Below, piece by piece: positions 56,041 through 64,000 of a stretch of DNA of 64,000 bases. The notes beneath the pieces are model-generated. The model was not told the origin of the DNA. It was given only the letters and a program-made list of their open reading frames with translations, and searched no databases. The first letter of the stretch is position 1. Every line of letters starts with the position of its first letter. The translations under genes and the position numbers were made by a program. This DNA comes from Methylococcales bacterium (lineage in GTDB: Bacteria; Pseudomonadota; Gammaproteobacteria; Methylococcales; Methylomonadaceae): NCBI GenBank assembly GCA_026398895.1, contig JAPLRZ010000044.1, positions 1 through 64,000 of the forward strand, given 5' to 3'.

Positions 56041-59000
56041 TTAAAAACTATCCAGCCACTCATTATTAAAGTTGAAATACAACAATTTTGGTTCTGTATC
56101 ATTGATACCAGCAACAAAAATTAAATGTGTATCGCGCCCCCAACTGGTTGCTGCGTTGAATTGATTGCTACTCATAAAAAACCTCAAATCATTGCCTATA
56201 TTGACTGATTCAGTAGTTGTCTTGACTTCTATGAAATGAATTTTATCTTTAATTCTTAGTTCAATATCAATTCCTTTGCTTTCAACATCAGAATTATTCC
56301 AAGTAACATTTTTAGCACCGTATTTATCGGAAAGGACTTTGTAAACATATAGCTCACCTTTTCGACCTATCAAAGCATTATCTTCACTGTAATCATTACT
56401 TTTCGATAACTGAGCATGAATAGATTCATTTTCACTTGCTATAAAAGAATTTGTAAATTCTTGTTTTTCTTTGTCACTTTCATCAACCAGCTCCAATTCA
56501 GACGGAACGAAATTCAAATCAAAAATATCTAAATAAATAATATTTTTTGATTCTATATCTTTTAATAATCTTGACTGAAAGTGTTTATTTTTACAGGCGA
56601 GTTGCTTGGCAGTAATGTAGAAATCCCAGCTACATTCTCTTATTTGAAAAGTACTGTTACTCAAGAGAACGGGTAAAAAAGAAAAATAGTGAAAACCTCC
56701 TTCATCCAAATCTAACCTTTCAAATAAACGTTTTAGATTCCGAAAGGAAATATCTTGCTCATCTATTGTGTAAACATCATTCCTTTTTGATAAAAATTCA
56801 ATTGTAGAGATGATTTTTTCATGCGAAAATCCAGCCAAATCATCTCGTTTTAATTCTTCACGACTTATTATTTTTTGTCTAATTGTGGGCAACATCTCAT
56901 CCACATTTAAACCGAATTTACGATAAGTTTTTAGATAATTATTATTTTCTTCTTTTTGGAAAAATTCTGGGAGTTTTTCTTGTTCAATAGCTACATCAGA
57001 ATCCAATAGATAGCATTCCTGATTAAGGTATTTCGGAAAGAAATCAACAGCCTTAAACAAAAGAACAGCCTCAGAATAATCAGATAATTTGTTAAATAAA
57101 TCGCCTACTATTTTACAGCTACGCTCTTGGTCATCTTTCTCATTTTTCCTGTCCCAAAATAAAAATCCATTTTTAAAATCTTTTTTAAGTAAGTTTTCAT
57201 TTTTTTCTAGCGAATAAAAAACAATAAATTTCAATTTTTCTTCATCACCTATTTTGCGTTCTCCATTACGCAAATAAACATAAATTTCGCTGTATAAAGC
57301 CTCTTTGTTTTCTTCTTGAAAATTGAAAATCAGTTTTTCTAATTTATCCATATCAGAAGTTGAAAATGAACGTAATATGTTACCAACATCCACATTCTGA
57401 TGATTTTTGTATTTTCGATGATTAATTTTCTTTAACGCAATTTTTCCATATTTAAAACTCACACTATCACTTATAAGTGAATTACCTATCCTTTTTCCAT
57501 CGACATAAATTTTTGTTCTAAATTCTTTTATAAACGCATCGTCATTGTTCAAAATTAGACTAATGACTTTGTATTCGTAATCTTCCTTTTGATATTGCTC
57601 ATTAAATAAATCTAAACGAGTTAAACTATTTAAGAAATACTCCCGTAATTCTTTTTTGTCATCAACAATAAAATCAATCAGTTCTTGATGTTTCTTACTA
57701 TCAATAAGTTTCTTTTTTATCTCTTCATCGAAAGGACGTAAATCCAGAAAACTCAAAACTGTTTTCTCAAACGGTTCTGGAATAAGAGCGAGATTACCAA
57801 AATTACCAAGTACATCAAAAAAATCATGTAGTTCCAAAAAAGCCTTAAATGCTTTATTTTCTATATGTATATGCTTTGATTTAGCATCAATTATATATTT
57901 ATCGCCTTCTTGCCTAATAGCGAAATCCTTTATTTTTATTTCAGGACTCTTGAAAATATTCAAAATCACATGAACATCTTCACCACTATACTCATCGGTA
58001 AAATAGGTAGAATTTACTTCTGGTTTTTTTAAAAAACTTAATAATTTAGGATATTCTGATACATCGGCAAAGGTAAAATGAAAGCCAAATTGACTAGCAA
58101 GTATATTTTCTAATTGTGACCCAAAATAACCTTTGTAGAAAAATTTACTAGATTTGTCTATTTCATTGATACTTTTAAAATCGCCATTACTAAAGCTGAA
58201 TATCTTTTTATTTGCAATAGCTTTAATACTTTCATTTAAATTTTTAGCAGAGTTTATTTCGTTAAAAAATGTCAAATAATCATTTGATGATAATGTTTTA
58301 ATCCAATCTTCTATATCATCATCTCGCAGAGCGTCAATGATATTCCATTCTTTAATATTTAATTTATATTTAGCTTTTTGTATTATTTCTTCCTCCTCAA
58401 AATCAAAAAACTTTTTATTTTTTTTCAGCTTAACGTCCAACCTACTGCGCATTATTTTGACGTTATACGCATCACTAACAAACCCAGAATAAGCAGTTGG
58501 TATATTCTTTTTGATATAAGCTAAAAGATAATTTGTTAAATGTGTTTTTATAAAAGGAGCATTTCCTGCTGTTTCTAAATCAGACAAATACAAATTAACT
58601 AAAATTGTTCTGTAACATTCTTCGTTTTCATTTTTTACTTTCTCAAATTCTGTTATTAAATCATTGGCAATTTTATTGAGTAGTTCTGAATTTGTTTTAT
58701 CCAATTCTCTTCTGTTTAATTGAATTTCAAAGTTTTCACTATGAATCATGAAATTTAAATTATTATTTTGATTTCCCATTGGGAAATACTTGAAAAATGA
58801 AATTTTTTCTTCTTTTGGTTTTCTGAAAAAAGTTAATGCCTCCTTTATAAATTTTGGATACATGAAAATGTAATGTTCACCAGAAATTACAGCCATATTT
58901 TCGTCACAAATTACCTCCATATTATTTATAACAACTCGGTTAAGTTGCGTATTTTTTTGAATTGATTTAATAAAATTAATAGAATGCGATACACCATGTT

Positions 59001-59790
59001 TGATGGTATTTTCTTCCTCTTTTAAAAGCTCGTATTTTCCCTTACCGAGTTCTAAAAAAAATAAACTACCTTCTTTTAAATCAACCTGATTACTATTTAA
59101 AGAATTCCTAATAAAACCAATCACTCTATCTAATTCATCTTGAGAAAAAGGCGTTATTTCTTCGCAATTCACGCCTACGCCTTTTACTACGCCTTTTACC
59201 GTCTCACCGACCCCACAAGGAAAATTTGTGTACAAAATTTTAAATAGCCAATGATTGTCAATATTATCAGTTAATTCATTCTTTAAAAAATCATCGAGAT
59301 AATTGTCATCCCAAGAAAAAAGTATTGGACCGCAATATCGTTCAATTTCTTTTAATCCATTACTTTCACCGATCAATCTGTGAATTAACTTAAACCCGAC
59401 TCCAAACTTTCCAATAGTTGATGAGCTACTTTCTTTTGTACTTTGTGAAACATTTAAAATAGATTCAATACCTTTTTCTTGAAATTTCTTACCATTATTG
59501 ATGACCAAAAAATATTTTTCATCGTAGAAAATAAAAAATTCACTTGCGCTAGCATCGACAGCATTTTGTAAAAATTCATATATTGCTTGCCCATCTCCAG
59601 CTATTTGAACTGACGAATTTATAAAACCAATTTCACTTGGTTTATGAGCGTGATACAACTCAAAAAATCCTTTTTTTATTATTTCTTGATTACAATCTTT
59701 TTGATAACAACCTATAAAGTCCAAATCTCTTAATTTGTCGGTATCTTTTTTAGAATTTGCGAAATACTTTCTATAATCTTTTGCTTTCAT
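56041..59790 (-). CDS. GHKL (sacsin-type) ATPase with C-terminal DUF3883 nuclease-like domain
   Basis: This 1249-residue protein starts at ATG 59790, with AGGA 11 nt upstream; the frame open to 59868 adds residues reaching into a divergent gene. An N-terminal Hsp90-like ATPase (about 45-200) has the N-box YEFLQNAVDASA (about 70-81), the D/N-G box FLVINNGKKF and the lid STIGKFGVGFK (about 124-134), as in sacsin-like proteins. About 900 residues of Lys/Asn/Glu-rich helical sequence follow, with no motif I know. The end (about 1125-1249) is DUF3883: GRKGELYVYKVLSDKYG, then GIDIELRIKDKIHFIEVKTT, which gives the D...E-x-K of a PD-(D/E)xK nuclease. This architecture is typical of stand-alone phage-defence proteins. 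AT content and codon use look higher than the neighbours, suggesting transfer. Confidence 0.85.
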   Translation of the reverse strand: MKAKDYRKYFANSKKDTDKLRDLDFIGCYQKDCNQEIIKKGFFELYHAHKPSEIGFINSSVQIAGDGQAIYEFLQNAVDASASEFFIFYDEKYFLVINNGKKFQEKGIESILNVSQSTKESSSSTIGKFGVGFKLIHRLIGESNGLKEIERYCGPILFSWDDNYLDDFLKNELTDNIDNHWLFKILYTNFPCGVGETVKGVVKGVGVNCEEITPFSQDELDRVIGFIRNSLNSNQVDLKEGSLFFLELGKGKYELLKEEENTIKHGVSHSINFIKSIQKNTQLNRVVINNMEVICDENMAVISGEHYIFMYPKFIKEALTFFRKPKEEKISFFKYFPMGNQNNNLNFMIHSENFEIQLNRRELDKTNSELLNKIANDLITEFEKVKNENEECYRTILVNLYLSDLETAGNAPFIKTHLTNYLLAYIKKNIPTAYSGFVSDAYNVKIMRSRLDVKLKKNKKFFDFEEEEIIQKAKYKLNIKEWNIIDALRDDDIEDWIKTLSSNDYLTFFNEINSAKNLNESIKAIANKKIFSFSNGDFKSINEIDKSSKFFYKGYFGSQLENILASQFGFHFTFADVSEYPKLLSFLKKPEVNSTYFTDEYSGEDVHVILNIFKSPEIKIKDFAIRQEGDKYIIDAKSKHIHIENKAFKAFLELHDFFDVLGNFGNLALIPEPFEKTVLSFLDLRPFDEEIKKKLIDSKKHQELIDFIVDDKKELREYFLNSLTRLDLFNEQYQKEDYEYKVISLILNNDDAFIKEFRTKIYVDGKRIGNSLISDSVSFKYGKIALKKINHRKYKNHQNVDVGNILRSFSTSDMDKLEKLIFNFQEENKEALYSEIYVYLRNGERKIGDEEKLKFIVFYSLEKNENLLKKDFKNGFLFWDRKNEKDDQERSCKIVGDLFNKLSDYSEAVLLFKAVDFFPKYLNQECYLLDSDVAIEQEKLPEFFQKEENNNYLKTYRKFGLNVDEMLPTIRQKIISREELKRDDLAGFSHEKIISTIEFLSKRNDVYTIDEQDISFRNLKRLFERLDLDEGGFHYFSFLPVLLSNSTFQIRECSWDFYITAKQLACKNKHFQSRLLKDIESKNIIYLDIFDLNFVPSELELVDESDKEKQEFTNSFIASENESIHAQLSKSNDYSEDNALIGRKGELYVYKVLSDKYGAKNVTWNNSDVESKGIDIELRIKDKIHFIEVKTTTESVNIGNDLRFFMSSNQFNAATSWGRDTHLIFVAGINDTEPKLLYFNFNNEWLDSF

Positions 59791-59823
59791 AGCTATCAGT
59801 CCTGTAGATTGGAATAAGTCTGT

Positions 59824-60213
59824 TTGCGCGTAAGCGAAAACAGGCGTTTCCAACAAAATATTCTGCACAATACCACACTTTGTCAGAAATACCCGCCCTG
59901 CGCTACTGCTTGGGTTGGCTTTCGTGATAATTTGCTTTATGTAACACTCACGCTGTTTGGTGGCATAGTTGCTTATGCTGTTTCAGGAACAAATTTTCTT
60001 GCTTTGCTTATTTTGCCTTGGGTTTGTTTAATCATGGGGTGGACGTATTTGGTGAATGATGAAAAAATTTTGGCATTGGGGCAATATGTGCGCGATAAGC
60101 TTTCTAATGGATTGGCTAAGGCGTTGGGTATTGATGAAAATACCGCTGAAATGGCATGGATTTTTGGCTGGGAAACTGCGCACCGTAGTGATAAATGCAG
60201 GGTAGTGGGTTAA
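59824..60213 (+). pseudogene. Truncated membrane-protein gene, stop codon supplied by a MITE
   Basis: The conserved-looking part begins near 59920 (FRDNLLYVTLTLFGGIVAY) and continues LLILPWVCLIMGWTYLVNDE, KILALGQYVRDKLSNGLAKA and FGWETAHRSDK. It has two membrane helices and the W-T-Y-L-x-N-D-E-K pattern of a small multi-helix family of unknown function. The first 30 or so codons (from 59824) read as low-quality sequence without helix or motif. The final codons CRVVG-stop lie in a repeat element (60201-60313). Both ends thus appear lost. It overlaps, head to head, the alternative start of the GHKL gene. It may still make a shortened protein. Confidence 0.55.
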
Positions 60214-60313
60214 ACCTGTATTTCAATGACCTATCTGATTACGTCTAAGTCTTGTGTATTCTGGAGTACAAACCTAGGTTTGTATTCCGCACTTACAGAT
60301 TTAACCCACCACC
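60201..60313. repeat. MITE-like element D
   Basis: The left end GGTAGTGGGTTAAACCTGTA and right end ACAGATTTAACCCACCACC are inverted, 113 bp in all. The internal palindrome GGAGTACAAACC-TAGGTTTGTATTCC-type (60262-60288) differs from that of element C. The left end contributes the stop codon (TAA, 60211-60213) to the preceding membrane-protein gene. Confidence 0.85.
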
Positions 60314-60342
60314 GTTACACGATATTCGCCCGTTAAATAAAA

Positions 60343-60375
60343 AGACCTGTCAGGTTTTTAAAACCTGACAGGTCT
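60343..60375 (-). terminator. Palindromic repeat acting as terminator of the peroxidase gene
   Basis: AGACCTGTCAGGTTTT and AAAACCTGACAGGTCT are perfect 16-bp arms around one base. On the minus strand they are followed by TTTTATTT, giving an intrinsic-terminator shape 31 bp after the peroxidase stop. The GACCTGTCAGGTTTT motif is also a common dispersed repeat, so this may be a repeat recruited as terminator. Confidence 0.7.
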
Positions 60376-60405
60376 AAGCCGTGCGAGTGGTGTCTAATTT
60401 AGAGA

Positions 60406-61410
60406 TTAATTAGTTGTGTTACCCAGAGTAGATGGCAATGTTGGCATGGTTTGTTTGGGGAACTCGCCAGTCAAGCTGTCCAAGAAAGCCACAATATCGG
60501 CAATCTCTTCTTTTGATAAATCTTTATCTAACTGTAGTTTAGCCATAATTTTAACGGCCTCTTCTAAGGTTTGAACCGAACCATTATGGAAATAAGGCGC
60601 GGTTAAAGCGATATTGCGTAGCGTTGGTACTTTCCAAAAATGTTCATCGGCTTCATTTTTGCTGACTTCCGCTACGCCTTTATCTTTCTTGAAATGATAT
60701 TGCGCGGCAAAATAAGGATTGTCATGTATAGGAAATTTTTGGAACGCGCCTGCACCATTAAATGCCGCACCGCTATGACAGCTAGTACAACCTAATTCAG
60801 CCACTTTAGTCATACCACGCACTTGCTGTTCAGTGAGTGCAGTTTTGTCACCACCAACATACTTGTCATAAGGGCTATTAGGCGTAATTAGCGTTCTTTC
60901 ATACGCAGCAATGGCTTTAGTTGCATTGTCCTTAGACACTGAATTATCACCAAACGCACGAGCAAAGGCTTCGTTGTAACCTTTAATGGTTTTTAATCTG
61001 GCAACTACTGCATCCCAATCTTTCATACCCATTTCAATTGGATTAGTCACAGGGCCTGCGGCTTGCGCTTCTAAACTAGCGGCTCTACCATCCCAAAACT
61101 GCACTGCGTTGAATGCTGAATTCCATACTGTTGGCGCACTGCGTCCCCCTGTTTGACCATTAACACCCATTGAATTAGGTCTATTATCTTCACCACCTAA
61201 CATGGTGTTATGGCAAGACGCACAAGAAACCGTCCCTGTAGAAGACAAACGAGGATCGTGATACAACATTTTACCCAATTCAACTTTTTCTTCCGTGGTC
61301 GGATTGTCAGCAGGAGCAGGTACTGTCGTTGGCAGAGCATCCCACGCTGAAGCCACCGAAATAGAACCTACTAAGGTCAATGCTGTCACCAGCAAACGAA
61401 TTTTAAACAT
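60406..61410 (-). CDS. Dihaem cytochrome c peroxidase (MauG/CcpA family)
   Basis: This 334-residue periplasmic enzyme starts at ATG 61410, with GGAG 7 nt upstream; a TTG four codons earlier overlaps that site. A signal peptide (FKIRLLVTALTLVGSISVAS, cleavage after ASA) is followed by two c-haem motifs, CASCH (about 68) and CTSCH (about 210). Between them are GRSAPTVWNSAF, FWDGRAASLEAQAAGP and NPIEMG, the peroxidase signatures, with NEADEHFWKVPTLRNIALTA and PYFHNGSVQTLEEAV after. It should reduce hydrogen peroxide using cytochrome c. The MauG-type alternative is less likely because the peroxidase signatures are complete. Confidence 0.93.
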   Translation of the reverse strand: MFKIRLLVTALTLVGSISVASAWDALPTTVPAPADNPTTEEKVELGKMLYHDPRLSSTGTVSCASCHNTMLGGEDNRPNSMGVNGQTGGRSAPTVWNSAFNAVQFWDGRAASLEAQAAGPVTNPIEMGMKDWDAVVARLKTIKGYNEAFARAFGDNSVSKDNATKAIAAYERTLITPNSPYDKYVGGDKTALTEQQVRGMTKVAELGCTSCHSGAAFNGAGAFQKFPIHDNPYFAAQYHFKKDKGVAEVSKNEADEHFWKVPTLRNIALTAPYFHNGSVQTLEEAVKIMAKLQLDKDLSKEEIADIVAFLDSLTGEFPKQTMPTLPSTLGNTTN

Positions 61411-61694
61411 ACCATTCTCCAAATATTATTAGTTATAGCGGCGACTTTTTACAGTAAAGGATATAAGTTAAGTCACCCAAAAACTCAATACCCTGCTTGA
61501 ATCGTAAAATATAACACCCGCAGGCGATAATCAAGAAAAGAGAATGCAAATATCTTGGTATAGCGTGAAATTCAAATCTTATGAATAATAGCTCATTTTG
61601 TCAAACAAGACATTGACGACGAGAGTTAGGCGAGATTAGCATGGTACAATTCAAAAATATTTCAATGTCTTAAAATTTTTTAGAAGGAATATCT

Positions 61695-62654
61695 ATGTTT
61701 AATCAGTATTTATCAGGAATTGCAACCGTTTTTATGCTTCATAGCATTTATCCACTTGACGCTGATAAGCTGTTGCCAAATGAAAGTCTGAAAGTATCCC
61801 CCGATTATTTAGAGGCATTCATTGTTAAAGCAAAAGCAAAAGGCTACTCATTTATCAGTCTCGATACATTACATGATGCCTTATTGAATAATAAAACACT
61901 ATCCAAAGCTATCGTGCTGACTTTGGATGATGGTTATGCGGATAACTACACCCACGGCTATTCAATTTTCAAAAAACATAACGTTCCATTTGCTATTTAT
62001 ATCACTACGTCTTTTCCTGATAACACAGCGATTTTGTGGTGGTACACATTGGAAGACCTCATTATTCAAAATAATTCAATCACCTTGAGTGATGGATCGA
62101 GTTTTGAATGTAAAACACAGCAACAAAAAGTCGATACCTTTTGGGCTATTCGTGAAAAGATTATTCACTTGCCTACGGAAAATTTTATTGATTCAATACA
62201 GGCTTTGTTTGCCCACAACAGTGTTGATTGGCGATCAAAAGTCACTGAGTTAGCACTGACTTGGGCGCAAATCGAGGAAATTAGTCATGACCCTTTAGCA
62301 ACTATTGGCGCACATACTATCAATCATTTTGCATCATCTGAGCTTTCCAAAGAAGAGTTAATCAATGAAGTAATCGGCAGTAAAAATATTATTGAATCAC
62401 ACATTAATAAGCCTGTTGAACATTTCTGTTATCCTTTCGGTAGTGCCAAAGAAGTGGGTGAAAAAGAATTTGCCATCGTCAACGAGCTAGGCTTTAAAAC
62501 CTCTACAACGACGCGTATTGGAAGTATTTTTCCCGAACACAAAAATCACCTCGCCGCACTACCAAGAGTTATGTTGACTAATAGTTTTTCATTATCCAGA
62601 TTTGAATTAACTGCGATTAAACGGCTTTTTAAGGGAAGGGTAGTCGTTGCCTGA
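61695..62654 (+). CDS. Polysaccharide deacetylase family protein
   Basis: This 319-residue carbohydrate esterase family 4 (NodB-like) protein has the motifs VLTLDDGYADNYT (metal-binding Asp pair), GAHTINHFA (H-x-x-x-H metal ligands) and YPFGSAKEVG. AGAAGGAA lies 6 nt upstream of the ATG. There is no signal peptide, so it is probably cytoplasmic or acts on lipid-linked precursors at the membrane. It would remove acetyl groups from a surface sugar polymer. No glycosyltransferase genes are nearby to name the polymer. Confidence 0.9.
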   Translation: MFNQYLSGIATVFMLHSIYPLDADKLLPNESLKVSPDYLEAFIVKAKAKGYSFISLDTLHDALLNNKTLSKAIVLTLDDGYADNYTHGYSIFKKHNVPFAIYITTSFPDNTAILWWYTLEDLIIQNNSITLSDGSSFECKTQQQKVDTFWAIREKIIHLPTENFIDSIQALFAHNSVDWRSKVTELALTWAQIEEISHDPLATIGAHTINHFASSELSKEELINEVIGSKNIIESHINKPVEHFCYPFGSAKEVGEKEFAIVNELGFKTSTTTRIGSIFPEHKNHLAALPRVMLTNSFSLSRFELTAIKRLFKGRVVVA

Positions 62655-62743
62655 AAATTCGCCAGTGATATTGTGACGAGCAATCCAGAAAAGATAGTTA
62701 AGTTTATGACAATAATCGACTGCATAAGACCACTTCAATAATC

Positions 62744-64000
62744 ATGAAACTGCCTATCTTCGCTAAGCTATTCATTGCGTTACTGCTGAGTTTAGCTGTT
62801 ATGATGACTGCGATGATAGGCACAGCCGATTGGCTTTTTCGGCAAGGATTCACGGAATATTTACAACAAGTTGAAGCGAATCGCTTAGGCTTTTTAATCA
62901 GCAATTTAGAAACGGCTTATCAACAACAAGGTAGCTGGAGTTTTTTACAAAACGACGAAAGAGAATGGCATAAGTTTTTAGCAAAGCTTTCTGGTAAGGG
63001 AGAATCAACGCCTGCCGATAATCGTCCGCCGCCGCCTGATGATAATAATTTTGCCCCAGAAGAATATCCACCGCCACCTGAACACGGTAGTTTTGTACCC
63101 GCCGATCATCCGCCCTACAATTTTCCGCCGCCACCCCGTCCACCAGACGCGTTACAGTTAGGTAAACGTTTACGGCTATTAAATGCCAATCATGATTATG
63201 TTGTTGGGGCGCATTTTGAAGAAAAACCCATTCTCCGTGAACTAAAATTGGACAAAAAAGTGATTGGTTGGCTAGAAATTCAACCAAATGAAATCATGAC
63301 AGATGAACTTGCCAATACTTTTTTACAGCAACAAAAACAAGCCAAATATCTTATTAGTGGCTTAGCGTTTGTGTTGTCAATTTTCGTCGCATTATTCTTA
63401 GCACGACAATTATTACTGCCGATACGCCGTATTGCCACGGGCGTTAAAGCATTGGCAACAGGCAACTATCACACACGAATTAAAGCCAATGCTCGTGATG
63501 AACTGGGGCAGTTATCTCAACATTTTAATTCCCTCGCCCAAATTTTACAGCAAAATGAAGTGGCACGGCGGCAGTGGATAGCGGATATTTCTCATGAATT
63601 GCGCACGCCATTATCGGTGTTGCGCGGTGAACTGGAAGCCTTACAAGACGGAGTGCGCCAACCTAGCCCTGAGCGTATTCACTCTTTACACAGTGAAGTA
63701 TTATCATTGACTAAATTGGTAGAAGACTTATACGAATTGTCGCTATCTGATGCTAGTGCGATGAACTATCACAAAGAAACAGTCAACATCACCGACATTG
63801 TGCTAGAAATGCAACAACATTTTGTCGCCCGTTTTGCTAGTCGTGGTATCACACTGCGTGAAATTAGCAATCCAGACATAGAATTACCCGTGTTTGCTGA
63901 TAAGCAGCGATTGCATCAATTGTTTTCCAATTTAGCTGAAAACAGTTGCCGCTATACTGACGAAGGTGGTTTTTGTGAAATAACCTTATACAGAACCAAA
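62744..64000 (+). CDS. BaeS-like sensor histidine kinase, cut by the window edge
   Basis: 419 codons are visible and the frame is still open at 64000. The order is a membrane helix (LPIFAKLFIALLLSLAVMM), a periplasmic loop of about 140 residues with a Pro-rich Asp/Glu-Pro repeat (RPPPPDDNN, EEYPPPPEHG, NFPPPPRPPD), a second helix (YLISGLAFVLSIFVALFLA), HAMP (about 205-260), HisKA with DISHELRTPLSVLRGELEAL (His near 286), and the start of HATPase_c (QLFSNLAENSCRYTDEGG). BaeS-type kinases sense envelope stress; the Pro-rich, acidic loop is unusual and could bind metal. A response regulator gene is expected beyond the window. Confidence 0.9.
   Translation, partial: MKLPIFAKLFIALLLSLAVMMTAMIGTADWLFRQGFTEYLQQVEANRLGFLISNLETAYQQQGSWSFLQNDEREWHKFLAKLSGKGESTPADNRPPPPDDNNFAPEEYPPPPEHGSFVPADHPPYNFPPPPRPPDALQLGKRLRLLNANHDYVVGAHFEEKPILRELKLDKKVIGWLEIQPNEIMTDELANTFLQQQKQAKYLISGLAFVLSIFVALFLARQLLLPIRRIATGVKALATGNYHTRIKANARDELGQLSQHFNSLAQILQQNEVARRQWIADISHELRTPLSVLRGELEALQDGVRQPSPERIHSLHSEVLSLTKLVEDLYELSLSDASAMNYHKETVNITDIVLEMQQHFVARFASRGITLREISNPDIELPVFADKQRLHQLFSNLAENSCRYTDEGGFCEITLYRTK

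Noticed and set aside
1-64000. tRNA or rRNA genes
   Set aside because: I looked for T-arm (GGTTCGAATCC-type) sequences and rRNA-like stretches in the gaps and saw none. The GTTCGACAAGC motifs belong to the palindromic repeats.

Overview
The window looks like chromosome of an AT-rich gammaproteobacterial methanotroph or methylotroph, most likely of the order Methylococcales. It carries a formaldehyde-activating enzyme gene (fae) behind two tetrahydromethanopterin-cluster genes, a phosphoketolase, and gammaproteobacterial housekeeping genes (uvrB, rpoS, hflD, glnS). This placement is inferred from gene content; no rRNA or tRNA gene is present to confirm it.

Layout. 1-3753 is the leader-proximal part of a large type I-F CRISPR array: 63 identical 28-bp repeats, read leftwards and running off the left edge. 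3754-3917 is its leader. 3918-12656 is a complete type I-F cas operon (cas1, cas2-3, csy1, csy2, csy3, cas6f, in transcription order). 12711-13326 holds a hairpin and promoter upstream of cas1 plus decayed ISAs1-type transposase and OmpA-like genes. uvrB follows, then an IS200/IS605 remnant. 16056-18785 is a leftward C1 operon (DUF3147 protein, ATP-grasp orf5 type, CitG-like orf7 type, fae). 18807-19749 is a patch of palindromic elements around a tiny secreted-protein gene. 19726-24390 is a 1554-residue diguanylate cyclase. Then come an orphan nrdJb, a GNAT/nitrilase pair, rpoS, a membrane J-domain protein, mobB-moeA-prmC, a Gld-like ABC exporter with hflD, a RelE-type toxin-antitoxin pair, a PLD-like protein and glnS.

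39392-45255 encodes a signalling pair: a giant sensor kinase (Ser/Thr-kinase-like, AAA, GAF, histidine kinase) and a response regulator whose C-terminal half is a KaiB-like domain. After a repeat-rich gap with four perfect DnaA boxes come sugar-phosphate genes (histidine phosphatase, pgi, phosphoketolase), a YadGH-like exporter, ppx with an unknown lipid-anchor-free membrane-tethered partner, an orphan DUF4926 protein, a 1249-residue GHKL-ATPase/DUF3883 protein that looks like a stand-alone defence factor, a truncated membrane-protein gene, a dihaem peroxidase, a polysaccharide deacetylase and the start of a BaeS-like sensor kinase cut by the right edge.

Common threads. Defence functions are spread across the window (I-F CRISPR, RelE pair, PLD-like protein, GHKL-DUF3883 protein). 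Small palindromic or MITE-like elements are abundant. One family with a GGTAGTGGGTTAAA terminal inverted repeat has landed on the 3' ends of two genes and now supplies their stop codons. The strongest candidates for under-described biology are the KaiB-fused response regulator with its kinase, the GHKL-DUF3883 protein, the small secreted repeat protein between inverted elements, and the gene-trimming MITE family.
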